NCBI RefSeq assembly: GCF_004771275.1
Contig: NZ_RQEV01000003.1
Span: 654,177 to 718,176 of the forward strand
Length of the DNA: 64,000 nt
Direction of reading: 5' to 3'
Origin: Leptospira fluminis
GTDB taxonomy: Bacteria; Spirochaetota; Leptospiria; Leptospirales; Leptospiraceae
How positions within the stretch are numbered: position 1 is the first letter of the stretch; every line of letters begins with the position of its first letter. This document shows positions 55,308 to 64,000 of this stretch, piece by piece. The notes under the pieces were generated by a model that was not told the origin of the DNA, did not search any database, and saw nothing but the letters and a program-made list of their open reading frames with translations. Both the position numbers and the translations under genes were made by a program.

Positions 55308-56350
55308 GTCCATTTTGGAAAAACGCCATTTTATCCATTTTTTTAATTCCAATATTTTTAATCGTAGGTTGGATTCTTTCCGGAACTGAGATTTCGGAGG
55401 AGGAATTTTCTCCCTTGGACGGAAAGCGGGAAATTCGAGCGGAGTCTTCCGGATACAATCGCAGGGCTGGCAATTTATTGCTCGTTCAACTAGAATTCGA
55501 TCCCAAATATTATTCGAGAGAGGATAGATTTCGCTCTTGGCTGGAAAAACCGCTTCTTTTAGCGAAAGAGAAAGGTTGGCTGGACAAGACTACTTTAGTG
55601 GTCTATCCTGCAGAAATCGGAAATTACCTTTTTTTGTTAAACCAGAGAAAGGAAATCTTTACCACAGAAAATGAAATCGAGGCCTGGAATTCTTCTTTGC
55701 GGTTTTCCAGGTTGTCCCCTTTTCGGGTTGGTGTCGCCGTCTTTTCCGAAGAAGAGACTCGATTTAAAATCGCAAAAAAATCCGAAGAAGCTTACGAAAG
55801 GATTTTTTCCGAACTCTCTAAATTGTATGGAGTCCACATTCTAGCGGGAACGATCGCTTTGCCCGGACCGAAAATGACCGAGAAAGGGTTAGAGATCCAT
55901 CCGGGAAACTGGGAGGAGCGCGGATTCTTGTTCGGACCCGATGGAAAAATCTACGCCGCTTCGACTCCGCGAAAGAAAGTGAGAGCAGGTTCCGTCTCTT
56001 CCGAATTGGTTGCCGGAGCCGACTCCGTTCAAGAAGAGTTATGGGTCGCTTCTCCACCTTTTGCGAAAGTAGGAATTCTTTTCGGAAATGGGATCCGGAT
56101 TCCCGAAACGGAAGATGCGGTCAAAAAGACTTTCGTTTCCAGGTGGGTCGTTTTTGGAGCTCAGGAAGGAGACGGTCAGGTTCGGGATTGGTTTTCCAAA
56201 GCGGGATTCGAATCTAGCGGTCAGGTTTTATTTTCCGGATCGATTTGGAAGGAAACATTTTCCGGAGCGAGCTTTATCAAGACTAGATACGGAAATCTAG
56301 AGCCTAAGGAAGGTCCGAAAGGACCCGCATTGTTGAACCTATATTTATAA
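55304..56350 (+). CDS. Membrane-anchored nitrilase-like pseudoenzyme
   Basis: A 348-residue protein with an N-terminal membrane helix ([18 protein letters not shown]) and a domain that follows the carbon-nitrogen hydrolase fold: [14 protein letters not shown], then VVYPAEIG with Glu104, [20 protein letters not shown] with Lys224/225, and [14 protein letters not shown] at 255-268. In active members this last segment holds the nucleophilic Cys (ICYDxRFPE-like); here Gly261 stands there, so the catalytic Cys is missing. It may be a binding or scaffold protein. It is the last gene of the coupled cassette, overlapping Nudix by 4 bp. Confidence 0.68.
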   Translation: MSPFWKNAILSIFLIPIFLIVGWILSGTEISEEEFSPLDGKREIRAESSGYNRRAGNLLLVQLEFDPKYYSREDRFRSWLEKPLLLAKEKGWLDKTTLVVYPAEIGNYLFLLNQRKEIFTTENEIEAWNSSLRFSRLSPFRVGVAVFSEEETRFKIAKKSEEAYERIFSELSKLYGVHILAGTIALPGPKMTEKGLEIHPGNWEERGFLFGPDGKIYAASTPRKKVRAGSVSSELVAGADSVQEELWVASPPFAKVGILFGNGIRIPETEDAVKKTFVSRWVVFGAQEGDGQVRDWFSKAGFESSGQVLFSGSIWKETFSGASFIKTRYGNLEPKEGPKGPALLNLYL

Positions 56351-56373
56351 TTTTAGAATTATTTTCTTTTAAC

Positions 56374-56397
56374 GATCGAAACAGTTTCTTTTCGATC
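56374..56397. repeat. Convergent-gene hairpin
   Basis: GATCGAAA (56374-56381) and TTTCGATC (56390-56397) form an 8-bp perfect stem with an 8-base loop between the cassette end and the thioredoxin-fold gene. There is no flanking T-run. It may terminate either transcript weakly. Confidence 0.45.
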
Positions 56398-56716
56398 AAT
56401 GGATTTTGCGGTTCGCTTCCAGGATTGCGTTTTCCAATAAATGCCTCGGAGGAATTCCGGAAAGTTTTCCGGATTCGTTTTTGTAAAGCCTGCAGGAATT
56501 GCCTCCGGGACCTTCGGTGCCTTCTTCGATATCCTTTCCGTCTATTAGGATCGTTGGGGACGAGAGGTTTTTTGCGAAATTCGGAGCATTTGGATCGTCC
56601 TTATCTATCTCGATGATATCCGTGAGAATTCCGTGCGTGAGTAAGATATTTTCTATTAGCCTTTTGGTAGTTTCTTTGTTCGGACAAGTCGTTTCATAGA
56701 CCAGTTGAATTTCCAT
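56396..56716 (-). CDS. Small thioredoxin-fold protein
   Basis: A 106-residue protein. MEIQLVYETTCPNKETTKRLIENIL opens like a thioredoxin/MerB-type fold with a single Cys in a CPNK position, followed by IIEIDKDDPNAP, SPTILIDGKDIEEG (strand and cis-Pro region), and a C-terminal helix. A second Cys sits in GNSCRLY. This is similar to small glutaredoxin-like or organomercurial-lyase N-terminal proteins. I use ATG 56716, with GGAGGG 5 bases upstream. It may handle disulfides or metal. Confidence 0.6.
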   Translation of the reverse strand: MEIQLVYETTCPNKETTKRLIENILLTHGILTDIIEIDKDDPNAPNFAKNLSSPTILIDGKDIEEGTEGPGGNSCRLYKNESGKLSGIPPRHLLENAILEANRKIH

Positions 56717-56887
56717 TTTTCCCTCCATCGAATGCGATTGCGTCGCGGTCGTAGTGTATTGCGAAGCGGCATAGAATCTATAGTGCTTGGAATGCGTTCG
56801 TCTATGGCTTGATCGATGTCGTTTAACAGTAAGATTTTTGATTTTTACTATAACGCAATCTAGTTTGTTGACAGCGTCTGAAATCTG

Positions 56888-56906
56888 TTACAAACGTTTT
56901 ACAAAC
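56888..56906. repeat. 11-bp-spaced direct repeat
   Basis: TTACAAAC occurs at 56888-56895 and again at 56899-56906, an 11-bp period. It lies beside TTGACA in an AT-rich spacer of about 200 bp that separates the thioredoxin-fold gene from the zinc-ribbon gene. One-turn spacing suits a regulator binding on one face, but no binding protein is known here. Confidence 0.35.
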
Positions 56907-56913
56907 AACTAAT

Positions 56914-57141
56914 TTAGGATTGCATGCCGCGCCATTTCCTGACTGCATCTTCTAAATTAGAAAAATATCCTGTTGCTCGACCGCATCCGCCGCAGCGCAC
57001 GAAGTATACTATCCTCTTATCGTAAGGGCAATATTTATTTAACACTTCCAGGAAATCCTCTTTTTTACATTCGTAACAAAGGGAGACCGAGATATTTGAA
57101 ATCGGAGCGCTGCTTTGAAATAGAAGTTTATAGGTTCTCAC
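56914..57141 (-). CDS. Small Lar-like zinc-ribbon protein
   Basis: A 75-residue protein. LCYECKKEDF and VRCGGCGRATGYFSNLEDAVRKWRGMQ give two Cys pairs, and the last segment follows the helix and WxxR-type ending seen in Lar-like (restriction alleviation) and other small zinc-ribbon families. The GTG start at 57141 has no strong ribosome site. It sits in a locally AT-rich, gene-poor stretch (56.7-57.3 kb), so it could be a recent arrival. The 57142-57330 interval after it holds nothing I can identify. Confidence 0.5.
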   Translation of the reverse strand: MRTYKLLFQSSAPISNISVSLCYECKKEDFLEVLNKYCPYDKRIVYFVRCGGCGRATGYFSNLEDAVRKWRGMQS

Positions 57142-57330
57142 TTCGCATAATAAACGAGATTCAATTCGGTTTTGTCAAGAAAGGAAAGATATTATTTCGG
57201 GGCGGAAGTATGGAAATATAAACGAAGGCTTTCTTTAAAAGTAAAAATCGGCCTGACCGGAGAAAGTTCTGACATCCTTAGAAAAAGAGCGTCGTCCTTC
57301 GCACAGGGGTGACGAAAAACGGAACCGTTC

Positions 57331-58455
57331 TTACTTACTCCGAACTTCTTCGTACAACTTCATCAAGGTCCAATCGTTGTCCGGAAATTCCAAACCGGTT
57401 AAGTAAAGACTCCCCGATTCGGTCTCACACAGGACTCGCTCGGGATGAACCACCCAGGTCCGTTCGCATAATAAAGGAAGAATTTGGCTTTTCCTCATCG
57501 GTCCCCAAAGATGTACTTTGCCGGAATAATTTGAAAGAAATTCATTCTTTGCGGAAAGTTTCCAAGGATTGATTTCCTTTCTGCTTACCGTAAATAATTT
57601 GGAAATCGTCGGTTTTCCTTTTCCGTATTGGACTCTGCGAAGGTGGAGCCGTCCTATGGTTCCGCCCAGATAAAACGCAGAGTTGTCAGGACCGTAATAA
57701 AGCTGGGGGCTGATGACTTCCTGGTCTATCTTGTCCGCGATCTTTTTGTCCGGTTGGAAATAATACAAGGTATAAGAACCGGCGTTTCCCGAAAACAATA
57801 GGAAGTCCTTTCCGATCGGATAGAGATAAAATCTCGATTTCAGATTCGGGAAAGGGGGAGCTATTTTTTCCTTACCCAGTACGAGTTTTGGAGTTCTAGG
57901 TTCGACCGTCTTCTCTTCGTACAATTGGTTGTCCACGAAGTAAAAAATCTTGGAGCCGTCGTCCGAGATGCCTCCCCGGTTTCTACAGGAGATTTGGGCG
58001 CCGGATTCGTACTGTAAGGATTCGTCTTTTAAGGAAAGGGCCAATAGGCGACAGCCGCTTGCCATCGGATATTCCGAAAGTGCAAAATTCGCTTTGACGG
58101 AAACGGCGACGGATGCGGGAATTTCATCCAATTTTCTGCTTTCGGAACCGCCGCCTTCGTTCAAGTCTCGAATCGTTAGTTTATTGTCCTCTACGAAGAC
58201 GAGTCGTTTTCGGTCGGAAGAAAGCTCCACGATTCGAGGGGATTCGGGTTTTTCCTTTGAAAGGATTTCCGCATCCGATCTAGGATGGGAAAGATAATTC
58301 TTTAGGAGTTCCGTCCCTTTTTCGTATTTTTCCTCTTCGATCAACTCCTGGATTTCTTCGATCAGACTTTCCTGTTTGCTTTTGCAATTCCCAAGAAAAA
58401 AGAGGATGATCAGAAAAAGTCCGCAGACTCTACGCAAAATTTCTAATTTGTTCAT
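57331..58455 (-). CDS. Lipoprotein with N-terminal coiled region, unknown function
   Basis: A 374-residue lipoprotein. A signal with lipobox ([12 protein letters not shown]) is followed by [30 protein letters not shown], a helical hairpin of TPR type, then a beta-rich body with propeller-like repeats ([54 protein letters not shown]). I use ATG 58455, five bases after the upstream gene stop. No family assigned; it and the EcsC-like gene look like an operon. Confidence 0.62.
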   Translation of the reverse strand: MNKLEILRRVCGLFLIILFFLGNCKSKQESLIEEIQELIEEEKYEKGTELLKNYLSHPRSDAEILSKEKPESPRIVELSSDRKRLVFVEDNKLTIRDLNEGGGSESRKLDEIPASVAVSVKANFALSEYPMASGCRLLALSLKDESLQYESGAQISCRNRGGISDDGSKIFYFVDNQLYEEKTVEPRTPKLVLGKEKIAPPFPNLKSRFYLYPIGKDFLLFSGNAGSYTLYYFQPDKKIADKIDQEVISPQLYYGPDNSAFYLGGTIGRLHLRRVQYGKGKPTISKLFTVSRKEINPWKLSAKNEFLSNYSGKVHLWGPMRKSQILPLLCERTWVVHPERVLCETESGSLYLTGLEFPDNDWTLMKLYEEVRSK

Positions 58456-58460
58456 GCAGA

Positions 58461-59084
58461 TTAGGCCGTTTCTTCCACCCAAGGTTCGTCCGAGGGAACG
58501 GAAACGATTTCTTTAGAAAATACCGACTGGGCTCTATGCGCGACTTTTTTCGTTTCCGAATAGGAGAGTCCGCCTGAAAGTGCGGATCCTAGTAAAGAAA
58601 TCCAAATACCGCGTTTCTTGCCTCCGGAGGAGGAAGAATTTCGTAAGGATTTGGCGACCCTAAGAATTCCTTGTCTCATCAGTTCCCAGGTAGCCGGCCG
58701 GATCAAAATACGGGACCCGACTTCCCGGAGGATATTCCTGAAAATGGACGTCCTGTCGTTAAAAAGGCAATAGGCCATTAGCTCTTCCGTAACTTGGGAT
58801 TCCTTACCGTACAAAGCGGCGATATCCTTTATCAGTTTTCCTTGGATTCGAAGGACCAAAAAAGTCTCGGGAGCCAAAGTTATGGCGCCGAAAGCGCCGG
58901 TGGGTAAGGAAAGAGCCCCGCTCGCCAAAGCGGATTGGATGGAGGCTTTTTGGGTCAGCCCGTCGATAAAATCGGAAGGTTCTCCTATCGTTTTCGCGTA
59001 CGGGCTTCTGTAGGAGTTCAAACCTGTAAGCAGGGAAAGGATCCTTTCGGAAACCTCGGAAAGAATTGAATTGTAGTTTTCCAT
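58461..59084 (-). CDS. EcsC-like membrane-associated protein
   Basis: A 207-residue protein. The central block ([50 protein letters not shown]) resembles the EcsC family: small residue-rich helices, then an IQ-type helix. Its N- and C-terminal ends are helical. EcsC proteins act with an ABC transporter in some bacteria, but no such gene is adjacent. It ends 5 bp before the lipoprotein and is divergent from prfA by 40 bp. Confidence 0.6.
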   Translation of the reverse strand: MENYNSILSEVSERILSLLTGLNSYRSPYAKTIGEPSDFIDGLTQKASIQSALASGALSLPTGAFGAITLAPETFLVLRIQGKLIKDIAALYGKESQVTEELMAYCLFNDRTSIFRNILREVGSRILIRPATWELMRQGILRVAKSLRNSSSSGGKKRGIWISLLGSALSGGLSYSETKKVAHRAQSVFSKEIVSVPSDEPWVEETA

Positions 59085-59124
59085 GGAAGGGAGTGAAGTA
59101 CTAAGGCAATGAGATACTGTTTCT

Positions 59125-60189
59125 ATGTTAGATAGACTAGAAAAAATACAACAAAAATACCTGAAAATCTCGGACGAACTTACTACGGCGTCCCAACCCG
59201 AGGAATTAAAGCGTCTTTACAAGGAACGGTCCCGTCTCACGCCATTATTCGAAAAAATCTCCGAATATAAAAGACTAACCCAAGATAAAAAGGAAGCGGA
59301 AGAACTTCTGAAAACGGAAAAGGACGGCGAAATGCGGTCCATGTACGAGGAAGAAAGAAATTCCGCTTCGGACCGGATCGCGTCCTTGGAAAAAGAATTG
59401 GAAATTCTGCTCCTCCCACCCGATCCGAACTCCGGAAAGAATATTTTAGTGGAGATCCGAGCGGGAACCGGCGGAGACGAGGCCGGACTTTTCGTCGCCG
59501 ACTTGTTCCGCATGTATACGAAATTCGCGGATAAACAAGGAATCAAACACGAAATCATAGATTCTTCTCCGACGGGAATCGGCGGATTAAAGGAAATCGT
59601 TTTCGCTTTGGAAAACGACAAAGCTTACGATCTATTTAAATATGAGGCGGGGACTCATCGGGTCCAGAGGATTCCGGCGACCGAATCCGGGGGCAGGATT
59701 CACACCAGCGCGGTAACTGTCGCGGTTCTACCGGAGGCCGAGGAATCGGAAGTGAATATAAACGAAAACGATCTGCGCGTGGACGTTTATCGTTCTTCGG
59801 GATCCGGCGGACAGCACGTAAATACGACGGACTCGGCGGTCCGGATCACTCATATTCCTACCGGGGTCGTGGTGGCTTGTCAGGATGAGAAGTCGCAACA
59901 TAAAAACAAGGCCAAAGCGATGCGTATTTTGAGCGCTCGTATTTTGGAAAAGCAGGCGGAAGAGAAAAAAGCCGCCGCAGACGCCCTCAAAAAACAGATG
60001 GTTGGTACGGGGGACCGTTCGGAAAGAATTAGGACCTATAATTTCCCGCAAGGTCGCTGCACCGATCATCGTATCGGTTTTACCAGTCACAATCTGTCCG
60101 CGATTATGGAAGGCGATCTGGACGATTTGATCGGGGCGCTCACGGAAGAAGACAGAGTCAAACGGTTGGCCGAAGCGCAGACGCATTAA
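59125..60189 (+). CDS. prfA: Peptide chain release factor 1
   Basis: A 354-residue RF1 that ends translation at UAA and UAG. The GGQ motif is in [22 protein letters not shown], the codon-recognition PxT is in [15 protein letters not shown], and [15 protein letters not shown] near the C-terminus is typical. [11 protein letters not shown] and the preceding coiled N domain fit RF1 rather than RF2 (PxT instead of SPF). The prmC methylase is not next to it. It starts at ATG 59125. Confidence 0.95.
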   Translation: MLDRLEKIQQKYLKISDELTTASQPEELKRLYKERSRLTPLFEKISEYKRLTQDKKEAEELLKTEKDGEMRSMYEEERNSASDRIASLEKELEILLLPPDPNSGKNILVEIRAGTGGDEAGLFVADLFRMYTKFADKQGIKHEIIDSSPTGIGGLKEIVFALENDKAYDLFKYEAGTHRVQRIPATESGGRIHTSAVTVAVLPEAEESEVNINENDLRVDVYRSSGSGGQHVNTTDSAVRITHIPTGVVVACQDEKSQHKNKAKAMRILSARILEKQAEEKKAAADALKKQMVGTGDRSERIRTYNFPQGRCTDHRIGFTSHNLSAIMEGDLDDLIGALTEEDRVKRLAEAQTH

Positions 60190-60254
60190 ACTTCGACTTA
60201 AGTGCTTTTCCTGGTTGAAGTTTCCTACTCTGAGATTGCGATGGTAGACGGATT

Positions 60255-61760
60255 ATGCTGAAAGAAGTGCAAGAACCGTTTCGACGCGTGTGCGGCGAAA
60301 GAATCCCATTCTCCAATGTACACGCGGTGTCCATGAGTTTGCCGCTCGTAGCCGACGTGGTCGGATATGAGGAAAAGCGTGTGGAAACCCTTTCCCGTTT
60401 GAAAGCGGGTTACCCTCGCTTTATCGCTCACGCATATGTGGAAAAAATCCTAGATTATAATCGGGAAAGGAAGGGGATCGAAGGTCCTCAGTTCATCGTA
60501 AATTCTAAAAAAGCGGCCGAACACATCGTCGATCTTTTCGGAATTTCTTCCGCTTCGATCCTGGAAGACGAGGGAATCGTTACCTTGGTCTTTCCGGACA
60601 ATAAAGAGAAAGAACTGGAAGTTTTATCTTTCATACAACATACCGGTTGCCTAGTGTCTTCACGTAAGGCGGAGGATTATTTATTTAAGAAAGGGCTCAT
60701 CGATTCCCTATATTCGGAAGAAACCTTTAAAGAAGAAGATCCGAATGCGAGCGTTTGCAAGGAGCTCGGAAATTTATATCCCGGTAGGAATCTGGAAATC
60801 CTTTTAACCACTTCGGGAATGAACGGAATTTACGCTACATTTAAGGCTCTTGACGAAGCCAGAGCTAAGGAAGGAAAGATCCTTTGGTTACGCCTAGGTT
60901 GGCTCTATGTGGATAATATCCGAATTTTGGAAAAATATTCCCGGGGGTCTAGGATTTTTCACGAGGTAGCTGATCTCTCTGAATTGGAAGAATTTTTGGA
61001 AAAGGAAGGAAACCGCGTCGCGGCGATTCTTACCGAATCTCCGACCAATCCATTGATCCAAGTACCGGATTATCCTAAATTGAAAAATTTGTTGGACCGG
61101 TACGGAATTCCTTTGATAGCGGATATTTCCGTCGCGGGATCCGCGGTCGTGGATCTTTCTCCTTATGCGGACGTTATCGTAGAGAGTTTGACTAAATTCG
61201 CTTGCGGCAATGCGGACGTGATGATGGGTGCGGTTTTTCTAAATCCGAAATCCGAATATTTTTATTTTTTAAAAGACCGATGTCCGGCTTTCGTCGAATC
61301 TCCTTACGTTCGGGATCTGGAGCGTATGGCGTATGAGGTTTGTGGGTATAAAGAAAGAGTTCGCGAGATCGGAAGAAACGCCCTTATTTTAGCGAAGTTT
61401 TTTCAAAACCATCCCAAGATCAAAGCCGTTCACTGGAGCGGTTCCGAGGAGAACCGGGAGAATTTCTCCAAAATAGCTCGGGAAAAAGATCTGCATTGCG
61501 GAGTGATTACGATAGAACCGGGGATCCCGCTCGAAAAATTCTACGATTCTCTAGAGCTTTTGAAAGGGCCCAGCTTTGGAACCGAATTCACTCTCAATAT
61601 GCTTTATATGTATTTGGCCCATTATGAATTGGTTTCTACCGAAAAAGGAAGAGCGTTCCTGCGGGAAATAGGCTTGGATCCGAGTTTGGTACGTATTTCC
61701 GTCGGAAGGGAAAACCCGGATCTTCTCATTGAGGAATATAAGAAAGCCCTAAGCGATTGA
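60255..61760 (+). CDS. Fungal-type cystathionine gamma-synthase (PLP)
   Basis: A 501-residue Cys/Met-metabolism PLP enzyme with an N-terminal domain of about 120 residues that resembles fungal cystathionine gamma-synthase: [45 protein letters not shown]. The core has [17 protein letters not shown] and the PLP lysine in [20 protein letters not shown]. It would join an activated homoserine to cysteine, feeding methionine synthesis. The ATG at 60255 has a weak ribosome site (GATGGTAG). It follows prfA after 65 bp. Confidence 0.78.
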   Translation: MLKEVQEPFRRVCGERIPFSNVHAVSMSLPLVADVVGYEEKRVETLSRLKAGYPRFIAHAYVEKILDYNRERKGIEGPQFIVNSKKAAEHIVDLFGISSASILEDEGIVTLVFPDNKEKELEVLSFIQHTGCLVSSRKAEDYLFKKGLIDSLYSEETFKEEDPNASVCKELGNLYPGRNLEILLTTSGMNGIYATFKALDEARAKEGKILWLRLGWLYVDNIRILEKYSRGSRIFHEVADLSELEEFLEKEGNRVAAILTESPTNPLIQVPDYPKLKNLLDRYGIPLIADISVAGSAVVDLSPYADVIVESLTKFACGNADVMMGAVFLNPKSEYFYFLKDRCPAFVESPYVRDLERMAYEVCGYKERVREIGRNALILAKFFQNHPKIKAVHWSGSEENRENFSKIAREKDLHCGVITIEPGIPLEKFYDSLELLKGPSFGTEFTLNMLYMYLAHYELVSTEKGRAFLREIGLDPSLVRISVGRENPDLLIEEYKKALSD

Positions 61761-61812
61761 TCTTAAAGTGGAGAGAAGAGCGGGAATCCGTATCAGGCTT
61801 CGGGCTTGATTT

Positions 61813-61832
61813 TTTGCAGGAGCTCCTGCAAA
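61813..61832. repeat. 20-bp perfect palindrome
   Basis: TTTGCAGGAGCTCCTGCAAA is a perfect, loopless palindrome 53 bp after the cystathionine synthase stop. It is not followed by a T-run. It could be a protein-binding site or a species-specific repeat; similar TGNAGGAGNTCC elements are familiar to me from Leptospira intergenic regions, from memory only. Confidence 0.5.
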
Positions 61833-61889
61833 GTTCAGTTTAAAAAATAGATTTTCAAAATCGGAAAAAACTGATATTTGGCGAAAGTT

Positions 61890-61960
61890 GGGCGGCAGGG
61901 GGTACCACCGCACCGGCCCCCGCCCAGAGAAGGGTGGGGACTTTCCTTTTCCCACCTCCC
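61890..61960. repeat. GC-rich double hairpin between convergent genes
   Basis: GGGCGGcaGGGGG (61890-61902) pairs with CCCCCGCCC (61917-61925) with a small bulge. GGTGGG (61933-61938) pairs with CCCACC (61951-61956). The G+C of the stretch contrasts with the AT-rich 61830-61880 just before. Likely a bidirectional terminator or an intergenic repeat copy. Confidence 0.5.
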
Positions 61961-61995
61961 GCGAATGAATCGTTTCTCCTTTTACACTAAAGGAA

Positions 61996-62892
61996 TCAAG
62001 CCACTGATTTCATCGTTACCTTTACGGAAGCCTTTTCGCTCGGGAGTTGCATCACATTCCGATAGAAATACCGGAACAGTCCGAACTTGCTTAAACCGAA
62101 AAGGTAAATGAAAACTATCGAAGCTGAAACTCCCAAGATCCAACCTAAACTGTGGATTAAGACGCTTGAAACGATCGCGAATCCCAAGGATCCGATAAAG
62201 ACTGTCGCGAGAAAAGCTGCGGTCGATCCCAGTGGAGAAGGGCTGGAGGAGACGGGAAATTCCTGAGAAGTGGAAGTTGTCCATCCTTCTTGTTCTATCT
62301 TCAGCATGGACCAAATCAGAATCGGAATCAGGATGACTCCCATTGCATACAATGTGATCGCTACGTCGGAAGTGAACCAACCTTGTGCCGTAAACCAAGT
62401 CCAGTCGTTTCGGAAAGATTCCGCAGTCGGAGAGAAGAATCTTTTGTATCCAGTACCGTCCCAGCCGTGAACAAGAATGAAAAACATTCCGAAATAACCT
62501 ATGGCTACCTGCAAGTAGGCCAAGAACGCCCGGCCCGCCTTTAACAAGGCCCAAACCACCCAAAAACCTAGAATTCCTTGGGAAACGTTCGTAAAGCCGA
62601 ATAAACAGACCAACCACCCCGGCATTCCCTTATCTCCCGCGTGCATCGTCTCCCAACTAGTGAATTGCCAAACAAGATACAGGCCGGAAGGAGCGAATAG
62701 GAGAGACAAATACAATAAATTCGTAATGAAATACTCGTTATTCCAAAAGGATACGGAATTTCCCTTTTTCTTTACGGAAGGGAGGCTACCCTTTTCGCCC
62801 TCTCCCGATTGCAATTTTCGGATCTGACGAGCGGCAGCGACTGCATACCCGGCCCCCAATCCGTACGACCAAAAAACATCCACTTGAACCAT
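61996..62892 (-). CDS. Polytopic membrane protein of unknown function
   Basis: A 298-residue inner-membrane protein with about seven hydrophobic helices (for example FITNLLYLSLLFAPSGLYLVWQF, GILGFWVVWALLKAGRAFLAYLQVAIGYFGMFFILVHGW, AITLYAMGVILIPILIWSMLK). No recognised family. ATG 62892 is chosen with GGAG 9 bases upstream; a longer reading would run over the operator. Its promoter carries a palindrome at 62917-62932, so expression is probably switched by a TetR-type regulator encoded elsewhere. Confidence 0.65.
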   Translation of the reverse strand: MVQVDVFWSYGLGAGYAVAAARQIRKLQSGEGEKGSLPSVKKKGNSVSFWNNEYFITNLLYLSLLFAPSGLYLVWQFTSWETMHAGDKGMPGWLVCLFGFTNVSQGILGFWVVWALLKAGRAFLAYLQVAIGYFGMFFILVHGWDGTGYKRFFSPTAESFRNDWTWFTAQGWFTSDVAITLYAMGVILIPILIWSMLKIEQEGWTTSTSQEFPVSSSPSPLGSTAAFLATVFIGSLGFAIVSSVLIHSLGWILGVSASIVFIYLFGLSKFGLFRYFYRNVMQLPSEKASVKVTMKSVA

Positions 62893-62916
62893 TTCATTTA
62901 TCTCCTGATGGTATAA

Positions 62917-62944
62917 GAATGACACGTCATTCAGTTTTTGTCAA
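62917..62944 (-). promoter_or_regulatory. Minus-strand promoter with palindromic operator
   Basis: GAATGAC and GTCATTC (62917-62923, 62926-62932) form a 16-bp inverted repeat around two bases. On the minus strand a perfect -35 TTGACA lies at 62944-62939 and a weak -10 CATTCT at 62921-62916 (17-bp spacer), so the palindrome covers spacer and -10. This serves the membrane protein starting at 62892. Confidence 0.6.
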
Positions 62945-63086
62945 TAGGGAGAATCCTTTTTTTGGGCAAATCCGCTGACTTTATCCAAAACTTGGGCAAA
63001 AAAACCGAAATCCGCTTTACCCTTATTTTTCGGGAGGTTGATATGGCTGTCATTGGATGGGTTAACTTATGAAATGAGGTAATCCA

Positions 63087-64000
63087 GTGAAGCTAAACAG
63101 AATATTTAAATCGAAGTACTTTCTTTTGTCGGTTCTTCTCTTTTTCGGTTCGTGCCGATTTTTGGGAATTGGATCCATCCCTTTGGAAGAACTGAAATCT
63201 AAGTACGCGAACGAAAGTTCCAAATTCATCCGGATAGACGACGTCGATTTGCATTATCGAGACGAAGGGAAAGGACCTGTAATCGTTCTTTTACACGGAG
63301 TCTGCTCCTCCTTGCATACGTGGGACGTTTGGGCGGAAAAATTAAAAAGCAAATACAGAGTGATCCGACTGGATCTTCCGGGACACGGTTTGACTGGAAT
63401 CGGAAAGGATCTGAACGGTCTTGAATTGTCGCAAGGTGTCCGGACCCTAGACCGTTTCTTGAACGCTCTCAAGATTGATCGATTCTACTTGGTCGGAAAT
63501 TCCATGGGCGGTTATATTTCCTGGAATTACTCGCTGAAACATCCCGAAAAGGTATTAAAGTTGGTTTTGATCGATTCGGTCGGCTATGCCCAACCTTTAC
63601 CGCCTATGATCGCTTTGGCAAGCCATCCTCTGGTAAGTCCATTCGCAAAGCACATCTTACCGAAGTTCATGATAGAAAAAAGCGTCGAACAGGTTTATGG
63701 GGACAAGAAAAAAGTCACGCAAGAACTGAAAGACAGGTATGCGGATCTTTCCATGCGGGAGGGAAACCGTAGCGCCTATAATTATTTTTTCGTTATGGCT
63801 CGCCAAAAATTCACGAACCCGGAGCTCTCGGAAGGAATCGATAAAATTCGGCAACCTACCATGGTAATGTGGGGGACGGAGGATGAATGGCTAAAATACG
63901 AATATTTCGGAAATTGGAAAAAAAGCCTTCCGAGAGCGGCATTCCGAATCTATGAAGGAGCGGGCCATATTCCCATGGAGGAGATTCCCGAAGTAACCGT
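63087..64000 (+). CDS. Lipoprotein alpha/beta hydrolase (C-terminus outside window)
   Basis: A gene that reaches the right edge; 304 codons are visible. It starts with GTG at 63087 behind GAGG, with a lipoprotein signal (KYFLLSVLLFFGSC). The hydrolase core follows: VIVLLHGVCSS with the oxyanion HG, LVGNSMGG nucleophile elbow, VMWGTEDEWL with the acid, and YEGAGHIPMEEIPE with the catalytic His, so a full triad is present. It resembles MhpC/haloalkane-dehalogenase-like hydrolases anchored to a membrane. The substrate is unknown. The very C-terminus is missing. Confidence 0.85.
   Translation, partial: MKLNRIFKSKYFLLSVLLFFGSCRFLGIGSIPLEELKSKYANESSKFIRIDDVDLHYRDEGKGPVIVLLHGVCSSLHTWDVWAEKLKSKYRVIRLDLPGHGLTGIGKDLNGLELSQGVRTLDRFLNALKIDRFYLVGNSMGGYISWNYSLKHPEKVLKLVLIDSVGYAQPLPPMIALASHPLVSPFAKHILPKFMIEKSVEQVYGDKKKVTQELKDRYADLSMREGNRSAYNYFFVMARQKFTNPELSEGIDKIRQPTMVMWGTEDEWLKYEYFGNWKKSLPRAAFRIYEGAGHIPMEEIPEVT

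Noticed and set aside
61982..62617. 211-codon minus-strand frame
   Set aside because: It is a shadow in another frame of the membrane protein at 61996-62892.
1..64000. CRISPR arrays, insertion sequences or prophage
   Set aside because: No regularly spaced repeats, transposase, integrase or phage structural genes were found.

Overview
This looks like a stretch of spirochaete chromosome from the genus Leptospira or a close relative. The evidence is a flgN-flgK-flgL-fliW-csrA flagellar block, many small lipoproteins with spirochaete-type lipoboxes, a TRL-like lipoprotein pair, many TTG/GTG starts with strong Shine-Dalgarno sequences, and a mid-40s percent G+C judged by eye (not computed). That composition would fit an intermediate (P2-like) Leptospira better than L. 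interrogans, but this is inference. The region is almost fully coding, about 60 genes with short spacers. I see one tRNA-Gly, no rRNA, no insertion sequence, no prophage and no CRISPR array.

Layout. 1-10.5 kb: truncated exported protein, sixA-hpt, a Kef-type antiporter with a DUF1289 protein, a glycosyltransferase, folE behind a terminator-like leader, a DUF374 acyltransferase, then acs, a cytoplasmic BtuF-like protein and a chemoreceptor. 10.6-22.5 kb: mtnP, DUF1003, a hydrolase/phoD/six-PAS histidine kinase set, and a DUF2339 membrane protein coupled to an M48 peptidase. 22.5-23 kb: a gene-free stretch with two plus-strand terminators, a possible small RNA. 23-28.4 kb: the minus-strand flagellar block. 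28.6-43.8 kb: M23 peptidase, unknown membrane proteins, rocD, TRL-like lipoproteins, DUF423, a TetR regulator with a clear operator facing an ABA4-like pair, a possible FliG-like fragment protein, an M32 carboxypeptidase, tRNA-Gly, a GT-C-like membrane protein, a second Kef antiporter and an outer-membrane porin. 43.8-50.8 kb: an OhrR-type regulator with glutathione peroxidase behind a 24-bp operator, lipoproteins, a GpsA-PlsB fusion enzyme, purT and a GH18 protein. 50.9-56.4 kb: a fructosamine-kinase-like gene, then five tightly coupled genes (TetR, rhomboid, MDR dehydrogenase, Nudix, nitrilase-like pseudoenzyme). 56.4-64 kb: small redox and zinc-ribbon proteins, a lipoprotein/EcsC-like pair, prfA, a fungal-type cystathionine gamma-synthase, a repeat-rich spacer, a membrane protein under a palindromic operator, and the start of a lipoprotein alpha/beta hydrolase.

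How the genes work together. FliW and CsrA sit downstream of the filament-junction proteins FlgK and FlgL and their chaperone FlgN, matching the known FliW-CsrA control of flagellin. OhrR very likely controls its own operon and the peroxidase. The GpsA-PlsB fusion would make glycerol-3-phosphate and acylate it in one polypeptide, the first step of phospholipid synthesis. The most unusual parts are that fusion with its apparent 13-codon leader ORF, the five-gene coupled cassette at 51.9-56.4 kb, and the untranslated interval at 22.6-22.9 kb.
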